Shown: positions 1 to 6,872 of the stretch, piece after piece
Numbering within the stretch: the first letter of the stretch is position 1
Layout: the number at the start of each line of letters is the position of its first letter
NCBI GenBank assembly: GCA_019313505.1
Contig: JAFDBA010000035.1
Span: 1 to 16,760, forward strand
Length of the DNA: 16,760 nucleotides
Source: Deltaproteobacteria bacterium
Lineage (GTDB): Bacteria > Desulfobacterota > Desulfobacteria > Desulfobacterales > UBA11574
Direction of reading: 5' to 3'
The notes under the pieces: model-generated
The model's database searches: none
Seen by the model: only the letters and a program-made list of their open reading frames with translations
Told to the model about the DNA's origin: nothing
Program-made: the position numbers and the translations under genes

Positions 1-1861
1 AACCGGAGCAGGCATAAAACGCACCGTATTTTCCTTGCTTTATAAGCATCGGCTTGCCGCATTTTTCGCAGACTCTGTCAGAAGTTTCGTCAGAAGGAGG
101 CTCAACCGGATGAATTACACCTTTTTCATCCCTGGTGTAGTTTCTGGTATAGGTGCATTCCGGATATCTACTGCAACCCAAAAAATGTCCGTTTTTGCCT
201 ACCCTGATAGTAAGCTTTGAATTGCATTTGGGACAGACCAGATCCGTTGGCATACCGACGGCTTTTAAACTGAGCATATCTTTTGAAGCTGTTTCGAGTT
301 CTTTTTTAAAAGAGTTGTAAAAACGTGATAGGATTTCAATAGAATTGACCTCTGAAGCTTCTACACGATCCAGGTCATCTTCCATTCTGGCGGTAAATTC
401 CACATCAAATAGATCGGGGAAGCTTTCCACTATAAGGTCATTAACAATAAATCCCAGTTCGCTTGGTCTGAAATACCTTTTTATCAGGTCTACATAACCT
501 TTTCCCCTGATTGTGGACAGGATGTTGGAATAGGTGCTGGGGCGGCCGATCCCGTTTTCTTCGAGTTCTTTAACCAAAGATGCTTCGGAGAATCTTGGGG
601 GGGGCATGGTAAAATGCTGTTTGGGTTCTAATTTGTTGAGTTTCAAAACCATGCCTTCATCAAGTTCGGGAAGATCATCTTTTTTCTTTTGGCTTTTACT
701 TTCGATTTCCTCGTCCACAGACATGTAAAGAGCCATGAAACCGGGGAACTTTACTGATGAACCGCTTGCGGTAAACAGGTAGGAGCCTGCCACGACAGAT
801 ACGGTAACTTTATTGATAAGAGCCTGTTTCATCTGAGACGCAACAAAGCGCTGCCAGATAATCCGATATAAAGCAAGCTGGTCTTTGGAAAGATACGGTG
901 CTACTTTTTCAGGGGTGTTAAAGACCGATGTGGGTCGTATGGCTTCATGGGCATCTTGAGCCTTTTTACGGTTTTTGAAAAACCTCGGCTTTTCAGGGGC
1001 ATATTTATCTCCGAATCTTTCCCTAATAAGTTTTAGTGCCTCAAGAGCGGCTTCCTTTGCGATTCGCGTGGAATCTGTACGCATGTATGTGATAAGCCCT
1101 TCGGGTTCACCGGGCCCAAGGTCTATACCTTCGTAAAGCTGTTGTGCTATAATCTTTTCTCCAGCCAGATCTTTCAAAATGGAATTTGATTCCTTTTCAT
1201 CGGGGATTTTAATTTTCTTCCCATTCTTTTTTACCAGCTTTGCCGTAAACGGTGGTGGTGCGTTGTTCTCCAGATGAGCTGTTATCGACCAGTACTCTAC
1301 TGACTCGAAGGCCTGAATAGCCCGCTCCCTTTCACAGATTATCCTCACGGCAACGGATTGTACCCGCCCGGCACTGAGTCCGCCTTTTACTTTGCGCCAT
1401 AACAGGGGGGATACCTGGTATCCGACGAGTCTGTCTAAAATCCTGCGAGCCTGCTGGGCTTCATACTTGTTACGGTTTAGATCTTCAGGTGATGTGATAG
1501 CATTTTTAATAGCATTTTTTGTAAGCTCATGAAAAAGGACTCTGTGGAATCTTCTCCCCTTTTTTTTGAGAATTTCGGCAGTATGCCATGCGATGGCTTC
1601 ACCCTCCCTGTCAGGGTCGGGGGCAAGATAAATATCTTTTGAATCCCCCGCAGCCTGTTTCAAAGATCTTATAACTTTCTGTTTGCCAGGAATGTTTCTA
1701 TATTTTGGTTTGAAACCTTCCTCAATATTGATGCCGATTTCCTTTGCCGGAAGATCCTTTATATGACCGACGGTTGCAGCCACGTTGTAATTCTTACCGA
1801 GATATTTTTTTATAGTTCTAACCTTGGTTGGTGATTCTACGACGACAAGTGGTTTGATCAC
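1..1861 (-). CDS. topA: DNA topoisomerase I (type IA), 3' end cut by window edge, internal segment missing
   Basis: Type IA topoisomerase, which relaxes negative supercoils through a transient 5'-phosphotyrosine link. I translated 620 codons. The start is GTG at 1859-1861: GAGG lies 7 bases upstream and an in-frame TGA lies just before it. The Toprim domain is at the N-terminus, with E9 in VVVESPTK and D82/D84/E86 in PDPDREGEA. GGLSAGRVQSVAVR follows. The catalytic tyrosine is Y259 in GLITYMRTDSTR. The C-terminus has zinc ribbons: C543/C546/C563/C569, then C598/C601/C618 at the edge. The oddity is that the text runs from DLAGEK directly into IIAQQLYEG. The conserved block normally found there (FTTSTLQQEA...KKTM-type) is absent, so the tyrosine lies about 31 residues closer to the Toprim acidic cluster than in E. 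coli (E115 to Y319). The gene follows dprA, a common adjacency. Identity is certain; activity of this version is uncertain. Confidence 0.96.
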   Translation of the reverse strand, partial: MIKPLVVVESPTKVRTIKKYLGKNYNVAATVGHIKDLPAKEIGINIEEGFKPKYRNIPGKQKVIRSLKQAAGDSKDIYLAPDPDREGEAIAWHTAEILKKKGRRFHRVLFHELTKNAIKNAITSPEDLNRNKYEAQQARRILDRLVGYQVSPLLWRKVKGGLSAGRVQSVAVRIICERERAIQAFESVEYWSITAHLENNAPPPFTAKLVKKNGKKIKIPDEKESNSILKDLAGEKIIAQQLYEGIDLGPGEPEGLITYMRTDSTRIAKEAALEALKLIRERFGDKYAPEKPRFFKNRKKAQDAHEAIRPTSVFNTPEKVAPYLSKDQLALYRIIWQRFVASQMKQALINKVTVSVVAGSYLFTASGSSVKFPGFMALYMSVDEEIESKSQKKKDDLPELDEGMVLKLNKLEPKQHFTMPPPRFSEASLVKELEENGIGRPSTYSNILSTIRGKGYVDLIKRYFRPSELGFIVNDLIVESFPDLFDVEFTARMEDDLDRVEASEVNSIEILSRFYNSFKKELETASKDMLSLKAVGMPTDLVCPKCNSKLTIRVGKNGHFLGCSRYPECTYTRNYTRDEKGVIHPVEPPSDETSDRVCEKCGKPMLIKQGKYGAFYACSG

Positions 1862-1889
1862 AGTTTTACCTCATTCCATTATTCCAATT

Positions 1890-1904
1890 TGGGGCGAAGC
1901 CCCA
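1890..1904 (-). other. Small GC hairpin in topA leader
   Basis: The minus strand reads TGGGGCTTCGCCCCA, a six-pair stem with a three-base loop, 28 bases before the topA GTG. No U-tract follows, so it is not an intrinsic terminator. It may be another short dispersed palindrome or a leader structure. Confidence 0.45.
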
Positions 1905-1963
1905 TAAGCGTTAAGTTATTTTTTTAACATTCACAGGTTACATTTATGCCGCACAGGGTTGTT

Positions 1964-2048
1964 TTAAAAGATGAACGTCCAACATCGAACATTGAACGTC
2001 GAACATATTAAAAGATGAACGTCCAACATCGAACATTGAACGTCGAAC
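1964..2048. repeat. Two perfect 41-bp direct repeats built of GAAC heptads
   Basis: Copies lie at 1964-2004 and 2008-2048, 44 bp apart start to start and identical base for base. Each begins TTAAAAGAT and contains 7-bp units of the form SAACRTY (GAACGTC, CAACATC, GAACATT, GAACGTC). After the second copy the series runs on with GAACGTC and GAATAAT. The units are related in inverse orientation to those at 2151-2196. Confidence 0.9.
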
Positions 2049-2150
2049 GTCGAATAATGATGTCGCTCCGCTCCGCAGTTTAATTTCATTTATTTTCAAA
2101 AATCAGATGTCAAATCTTGAATGGCTATTTATGTTTCCGCATCTTTTTTT

Positions 2151-2196
2151 ATTCATCATTCGATGTTGGATGTTGGATGTTCGATGTTCATCTTTT
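2151..2196. repeat. Inverted heptad-repeat arm
   Basis: TCGATGT, TGGATGT, TGGATGT, TCGATGT and TCATCTTTT form a 7-bp periodic series. It is the reverse complement of the type of units at 1964-2048, so the two blocks can pair as arms of a large imperfect hairpin with about 100 bp between them. It ends immediately downstream of the dprA stop codon. Confidence 0.8.
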
Positions 2197-2203
2197 TTCC
2201 CCT

Positions 2204-3313
2204 TTACTTCATGACTGCCCGGGAAAAAAGCTTTCCAGGGGATTGATGTACAATACTTTTTAGCTCAAGTTGGAGCAGAATGCTAGACAGTTTGCCGGGT
2301 TTCATGGAAAGTTTTCTTGCAAGGTCATCGATGTGAACAGGATACGGATCAATGGCTTCAAATACAAACGATTCCTCGGATGACAATTGCTGGATTCTTT
2401 CCATGGTTTCATTACCGGTTTTATTCTTTTCAAAGGGAGCTTCAATAATATTTGAGAGCTCTTCCATAATGTCCTGGGCATGTTCAACCAGTTTGGCTCC
2501 CTGTTTTATAAGAGTATGTGTTCCGGTGCTTTTGAATGAGTGAATGCTTCCCGGGATAGCAAATACTTCCCTGTTTTGTTCTGCTGCAAGGCGTGCTGTT
2601 ATTAGTGATCCGCTTCTTTTTGTAGCTTCAACAACCACGGTTCCGAGGGAAGTGCCGCTGATTATCCTGTTTCGCGCAGGGAAATTATGTGCTTCAGGTT
2701 CGGTCATCAAGGAAAATTCCGAAACAACGGCACCGTTTTCGGCGATCATATGAAAGAGTTTGCGGTTCTCGGCCGGATAAATTATTTCCAAACCGCTTCC
2801 TAAAACCGCGACAGTATTTCCTTTGCCCATCAGTGCTCCTTCGTGGGCAGCTGAATCAATGCCAATTGCCATGCCGCTGACTATAGTCATTTTAAGCGAA
2901 GCCAAATCCTTGCACAGACGTTTTGTCGTGGAGATGCCATAACTTGTTGCATTTCTGGAGCCAACAACCGCTATGTTTTTAAAGGAACCGTTAAGACTGC
3001 CGAAAACGTACAAAAAAGGCGGAGGATCAGGTATTTGAAGTAAAAGGGGTGGATAATCAGTATCCGACATGGTGACAATTTTATAACCTTTATTCATCAC
3101 AAGGTCGAGATCCTTTTTAACCGAGTCAGGAATATTGTGCTGTTTTACTGCGGCGATAAGACGAGGGGTTATGCCTTCTACCTCAAGAAGATCCTTTCCG
3201 GAAGCTTCAAGAACATTCTCAGGTGAATTGAAACGATCTATTAGTCGCTTGAAAAGGTGATTTCCTATTCCCGGAACACTTTTCAGAACAAACCATGGCA
3301 GAATGTTTTCCAC
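2204..3313 (-). CDS. dprA: DNA processing protein DprA/Smf
   Basis: Single-stranded-DNA-binding protein that loads RecA on incoming DNA during transformation. It is also widespread in bacteria not known to be competent. The protein has 369 residues. An N-terminal helix-hairpin-helix-like part (about 1-60, VPGIGNHLFKRL) is followed by the Rossmann-like core: VVGSRNATSYG (117-126), SGMAIGIDSAAHEGA (146-160), GSGLEIIYPAENR (172-184) and FPARNRIISG (211-220). A C-terminal winged-helix part (about 310-369, VHIDDLARKLSM) completes it. The start is GTG at 3311-3313, the base right after the secF TAA. The GGAAAG upstream is inside secF, so the two genes are probably translationally coupled. All core motifs are present, and the length is normal for forms with both end domains. 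Confidence 0.96.
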   Translation of the reverse strand: MENILPWFVLKSVPGIGNHLFKRLIDRFNSPENVLEASGKDLLEVEGITPRLIAAVKQHNIPDSVKKDLDLVMNKGYKIVTMSDTDYPPLLLQIPDPPPFLYVFGSLNGSFKNIAVVGSRNATSYGISTTKRLCKDLASLKMTIVSGMAIGIDSAAHEGALMGKGNTVAVLGSGLEIIYPAENRKLFHMIAENGAVVSEFSLMTEPEAHNFPARNRIISGTSLGTVVVEATKRSGSLITARLAAEQNREVFAIPGSIHSFKSTGTHTLIKQGAKLVEHAQDIMEELSNIIEAPFEKNKTGNETMERIQQLSSEESFVFEAIDPYPVHIDDLARKLSMKPGKLSSILLQLELKSIVHQSPGKLFSRAVMK

Positions 3314-4351
3314 TTATTTCTTTCCACGACCCTGCCATGCAAGGAGTATGGGGCTTGCAACGTAAACCGATGAGTAGGTTCCGACAATAACGCCTATCAA
3401 CATTGCAAATGCGAAATCATGAATAATTCCGCCTCCCAGCACGAACAGAGCAACAACCACAACAAAGGTGGTTAAAGTGGTCAGTACTGTTCGGCTGAGA
3501 GTCTCATTCACACTTCTGTTAATTATGATTTCCAGGGAACTTTTATGATGTTTCCTCAGGTTTTCCCGGATTCTATCGAAAATAATGATGGTATCATTTA
3601 ATGAATATCCGATGATGGTGAGAAGTGCCGCGATAATCGGAAGGGTAAATTCTTTGCCCAAAATTGAAAATATGCCAACAGTAATGGTGACATCATGGAC
3701 AAGGGCCACAATGGCTCCCATAGCGTATTTCAGCTCAAGAAACCAGAAAAGCACAAGGGTTACTATCAATGCGGCTGCGATAAGATAAGGGACGCTGACA
3801 TTAAAAACAGAAAGAAGATATACAGCACCCATGAGCGTGCCGGCCATAACTCCGCTTAGAACCCATTTGAATTCAAAACGGCCGGATACATATATAGTAA
3901 TAAAGAGCAGGGCGTAAAACATGGCGAAAAGAGCTTTCTCCCGTAGGTCTTTGCCCACCTGAGGCCCGACCATCTCAACACGACGAATGTCGACTTCATC
4001 CCCTGTTGAGGCTTCCAGGGCTTTTTGTACTTTTGAAGAAAATCCCTGATTGGTCATAACAGACATATCGGTCCGGATAAGATATTCGTTATTGCTTTCA
4101 TCACCAAACTGTTGAACTGATGATTTGTCTAAATCTATGGAGGCAAGGCCGGATTTTATATCGTTCAGGCTTTCAGGGGTGCTAAACTTTACCTGAATCA
4201 ATGTACCACCGACGAAATCGATGCCATATTTGGGTCCTTTATGAATCAAGAGAGAGGTAATACTGATGAGGATCATGGCCAGGGATATGGAGAAAGCAAT
4301 TTTTCTCTTACTGATAAAATTAATATTGATATCAGGTTTTATAAGTTGCAT
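3314..4351 (-). CDS. secF: Protein translocase subunit SecF, with apparent extra transmembrane hairpin
   Basis: Partner of SecD in the proton-driven accessory complex that helps the SecYEG/SecA channel release proteins into the periplasm. The protein has 345 residues; many SecF are nearer 300. Membrane segment 1 is about 18-37 and is followed by GIDFVGGT (43-50) and the periplasmic domain. The usual membrane half includes YALLFITIYVSGRFE (146-160), MGAIVALVHDV (211-221), IIAALLTIIGYSLNDTIIIF (239-258) and FDRIREN. Between RFE and MGAIVALVHDV lie about 46 additional residues that look like two extra membrane segments and resemble the following hairpin: SVPYLIAAALIV against FTLPIIAALLTI. The ATG has AGGAG 9 bases upstream. 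A palindromic element lies between this gene and secD; dprA follows with no spacer. Confidence 0.96.
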   Translation of the reverse strand: MQLIKPDININFISKRKIAFSISLAMILISITSLLIHKGPKYGIDFVGGTLIQVKFSTPESLNDIKSGLASIDLDKSSVQQFGDESNNEYLIRTDMSVMTNQGFSSKVQKALEASTGDEVDIRRVEMVGPQVGKDLREKALFAMFYALLFITIYVSGRFEFKWVLSGVMAGTLMGAVYLLSVFNVSVPYLIAAALIVTLVLFWFLELKYAMGAIVALVHDVTITVGIFSILGKEFTLPIIAALLTIIGYSLNDTIIIFDRIRENLRKHHKSSLEIIINRSVNETLSRTVLTTLTTFVVVVALFVLGGGIIHDFAFAMLIGVIVGTYSSVYVASPILLAWQGRGKK

Positions 4352-4374
4352 TAATGATATCTCCTAAGATTGAT

Positions 4375-4531
4375 GACGTTGTCAAAAGTCCCATCTACTG
4401 CGTTGTAGTATTTTTTCAGCCACTCGGCATACTACATGTATGGCCTCGTTCCTGAAAAAATATTACGCCTTGTATATGAACCTTTTTACTTAGCCATCTA
4501 AAGTTGAATTAGTGACTTCTCACGAAACCGT
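4375..4531. repeat. Palindromic repeat element between secD and secF
   Basis: The core at 4384-4487 is an imperfect inverted repeat centred on TACATGTA (4433-4440). Arms of about 50 bp share TATTTTTTCAG exactly on both sides. The outer ends are also related: GACGTTGTCAAAAGTCC on the left, and GGTTTCGTGAGAAGTCA as reverse complement on the right. The layout suggests a small non-coding palindromic element of REP or MITE type inserted in the operon. I associate similar sequences with Desulfobacterales spacers, from memory only. In secDF mRNA it would form a long hairpin about 20 nt upstream of the secF ribosome binding site. Confidence 0.7.
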
Positions 4532-4555
4532 AAATTAAAATAGGTTAAGGTATAA

Positions 4556-6133
4556 TTAAATGCTCAGGCTTTTAACTTTTAGTTTTACTAAGAAATAGTC
4601 GAATATTAACCGGGACAGAAAAAGGGCTGTAAAAAGACTGGAAAGTACGCCTAAACTGAGCGTTACGGCAAATCCTTTGACAGGGCCGGTACCGAACTGG
4701 AACAGGACAAGGGCTGCGATAAGTGTTGTTACGTTGGCATCGAGAATTGTAAGAGTCGCCCTGTTATAGCCCGCGTCCACTGCCGCTCGCGGTGTCTTCC
4801 CTATATTCATTTCCTCCCTTATACGTTCGAATATTAGAACATTGGCATCAACGGCCATGCCGATGGTGAGGATTATCCCTGCGATACCCGGAAGTGTCAA
4901 AGTAGCCTGGAAGCCGGCCAACCCCCCGGCAATCAGGATAATGTTAAGAATCAGCGCAAAATCTGCGATAAGCCCTGCACCCCTGTAATAGACAATCATA
5001 AACAGGAGAACGAGGATACCACCTGTGAACATTGAAATGAGCCCCTTTCTAATAGAATCGGTCCCAAGAGAAGGGCCCACGGTTCTTTCTTCAAGAATAT
5101 TGACCGGGGCAGGAAGGGCACCGGCACGAAGGGCAATGGCAAGATCACGTGCTTCTTCAGTGGTGAAACGTCCGGTAATTCGGGCTTGGCCGCCTGTGAT
5201 CTTTTCCTGGATGACGGGTGCTGAATAGACCTTGTTATCCAAAACGATTGCAAGGCGCTTTTTTACATTTGCTCCTGTTATCCTTGCAAAATCTCTTCCC
5301 CCTTTTTTGTCGAAATTGATGGAAACGTAGGCTTCGTTGTATTGAGAATCTATTTGAACCTTTGCATCAGTTAGATGCGCACCGGTTAAAAGGGTCCGTT
5401 TTTTTATAAGATAGGGAGTTTTTATGACGCGATGTGTTTGTGGATCTTCTTTAATGCCATAGAGAACCTCACTGCCCGGAGGCACATTCCCTTGGAGGGC
5501 GGCATTTAGATCATGGGTTTCATCCACCAGTTTGAATTCTAAAAGAGCGGTCCGTCCGATAAGATCTTTTGCCCTTTTTGTATCTTTGATTCCGGGGAGT
5601 TGGACAAGTATCCGTTTTTCACCTTGTAGTCGGATATCCGGTTCACTAACACCAAACTGGTCGATTCGGTTTCTGATGGTTTCAAGGGCCTGTTCGGTTG
5701 CCAATTTCTTGATTTGATTGGACTCCTTGTCAGGAAGATCCAACAACATCGTAAGGATTTCGTCCTGGGTCGATTTTGAAAGGATACGCAAATTTTTAAA
5801 TTCTTTATCGAGCAGTTTTTCAAATTCATCGATGTTTTTCCGGCCTTGCAACTGGACCGAAATTCGGTTTCCATTTATACGATTCAAGTCGATATGGCGG
5901 ATGTGCTCCTTCTTTGAAAGACTTCGCAATTCCTGGCTAATACGTTCTATGGTGCTTTCCAAGGCTTTTTCCGTATCGACTTCAAGAGTGAGGTGCATGC
6001 CCCCTTGAAGATCGAGCCCCAAGTTTATTTTTTTATGGGGCCACAAAGATGGTTTTATGGTCGGAAGAATGTGAATAACAGCGATGACAATAACTGCAAT
6101 AACGGCAACAGCCCGCCATGAGAGATTCTTCAA
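4556..6133 (-). CDS. secD: Protein translocase subunit SecD
   Basis: Inner-membrane RND-like subunit that works with SecF and YajC in late steps of protein export. The protein has 525 residues. An N-terminal membrane segment (about 7-27) leads to INLGLDLQGGMHLTLEVD (36-53). Large periplasmic domains include ALRAGALPAP (334-343). The five C-terminal membrane segments (about 364-515) contain GIAGIILTIGMAVDANVLIF (416-435) and ERIREE, the conserved region with the functionally important aspartate. The start is TTG at 6131-6133: the frame is closed a few codons upstream, and the next methionine (residue 46) would remove the membrane anchor and the DLQGG motif. The ribosome binding site is weak (AGGA about 8 bases upstream). 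It lies downstream of yajC and upstream of secF. Confidence 0.97.
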   Translation of the reverse strand: MKNLSWRAVAVIAVIVIAVIHILPTIKPSLWPHKKINLGLDLQGGMHLTLEVDTEKALESTIERISQELRSLSKKEHIRHIDLNRINGNRISVQLQGRKNIDEFEKLLDKEFKNLRILSKSTQDEILTMLLDLPDKESNQIKKLATEQALETIRNRIDQFGVSEPDIRLQGEKRILVQLPGIKDTKRAKDLIGRTALLEFKLVDETHDLNAALQGNVPPGSEVLYGIKEDPQTHRVIKTPYLIKKRTLLTGAHLTDAKVQIDSQYNEAYVSINFDKKGGRDFARITGANVKKRLAIVLDNKVYSAPVIQEKITGGQARITGRFTTEEARDLAIALRAGALPAPVNILEERTVGPSLGTDSIRKGLISMFTGGILVLLFMIVYYRGAGLIADFALILNIILIAGGLAGFQATLTLPGIAGIILTIGMAVDANVLIFERIREEMNIGKTPRAAVDAGYNRATLTILDANVTTLIAALVLFQFGTGPVKGFAVTLSLGVLSSLFTALFLSRLIFDYFLVKLKVKSLSI

Positions 6134-6299
6134 TGATCTTTTCCTTTTCTGAAGTTACTCCTAAAATAAAATGCAGTCCACTTATCCACGATTCAGGTTA
6201 GAGTGCATCACGCTGAAGGCGGAAAAAACTTGTGCACAAGTGATCGTAAAGAAAGAAAATCAGTTATTTATTAGTGGCCTCTAAGGATAGCTGTATTAA

Positions 6300-6650
6300 T
6301 CAGTTCTTCTTTTTTTTTGCTTCCTGGGACTGAGATGAAGACTGGACTACCTGGGAGACATTGCCGCGGGCAACCTTTACACGGACCTTGTCAGCTATTT
6401 CAACCGTCATCGTGGCCTCACTTACAGCGGTAATTCGACCGTAAAGACCTCCACTTGTTATGACGCGGTCTCCCTTTTTAAGATGGCTTATCATTTCTCG
6501 ATGTTCTTTGGTTTTTTTCTGTTGTGGTCGAATAAGCAGAAAATAGAATATAACGAACATCAGGATAATCGGGACCAATGATGAAAATCCTCCTCCTCCC
6601 TGGCCTGTTAAAGCCCCACCCTGACCCATTGCATAAGCTATATTTGTCAA
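6300..6650 (-). CDS. yajC: Preprotein translocase subunit YajC
   Basis: Small single-span membrane protein of the SecD-SecF-YajC complex. The protein has 116 residues. After a glycine-rich start comes one membrane segment, about 25-42, ending in the family signature FYFLLIRPQQKK. The cytoplasmic domain follows (GDRVITSGGLYGRITAV), with a lysine-rich tail. The start is TTG at 6648-6650 with a near-perfect AAGGAGG seven bases upstream. An in-frame ATG eight codons later is too far from that site, so TTG is favoured. It is the first gene after the tandem promoter at 6681-6726, and secD follows after 166 bp. Confidence 0.96.
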   Translation of the reverse strand: MTNIAYAMGQGGALTGQGGGGFSSLVPIILMFVIFYFLLIRPQQKKTKEHREMISHLKKGDRVITSGGLYGRITAVSEATMTVEIADKVRVKVARGNVSQVVQSSSQSQEAKKKKN

Positions 6651-6680
6651 GATAAATCCTCCTTATACTTGTTTTAAAAA

Positions 6681-6726
6681 ATTATAAAAATGGCGCTGAT
6701 ATACTGCAATTGATTGCATACGTCAA
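6681..6726 (-). promoter_or_regulatory. Overlapping tandem sigma-70-type promoters for yajC-secDF, with a dyad
   Basis: On the minus strand, promoter 1 is TTGACG (6721-6726), a 17-base spacer and TATATC (6698-6703). Promoter 2 is TTGCAG (6704-6709), a 17-base spacer and a perfect TATAAT (6681-6686). The predicted leader before the yajC TTG is short, about 25-40 nt. An inverted repeat TGCAAT-TG-ATTGCA (6705-6718) occupies the spacer of promoter 1 and overlaps the -35 of promoter 2. That is a plausible operator position. All of this is sequence inspection only. Confidence 0.6.
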
Positions 6727-6872
6727 ATGTTTATTTCAATACAACAAATCGGGTCCTTGAAACCGGCTCAAAGATCAATGGCTTTGAGTTAAAAAATAGA
6801 TCGAAGTGCTGGAGGTTTAGGGGCACAGAAGTGACGGTTTGTCTGGTCCTCTGGGTTCAACTTTTTTTCAGA

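Larger units (their letters stand above)
1862..2203. other. 342-bp dprA-topA spacer without genes
   Basis: I find no credible coding frame here. The spacer holds a small GC hairpin near topA (1890-1904), two direct 41-bp copies of a heptad repeat (1964-2048), an AT-rich middle, and an inverted set of similar heptads (2151-2196). Since dprA and topA are co-oriented, any read-through transcript would carry the repeat arms as a long imperfect hairpin. Confidence 0.85.

Noticed and set aside
597..604. Run of eight G in topA as a possible frameshift site
   Set aside because: The frame continues correctly on both sides (FTMPPPRFSEASLVKELEE), so no shift is indicated.
6182..6190. DnaA-box-like TTATCCACG in the yajC-secD spacer
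   Set aside because: A single eight-of-nine match with no second box, AT-rich unwinding region or dnaA/dnaN nearby. It does not support an origin.
6228..6241. Perfect 14-bp palindrome ACTTGTGCACAAGT
   Set aside because: A 14-bp perfect palindrome is expected about once by chance in a window this size, and this one has no clear promoter around it.
6767..6788. CTCAAAG...CTTTGAG stem between the LysM-like gene and yajC
   Set aside because: Seven weak pairs and no U-tract on the transcribed strand, so not called a terminator.
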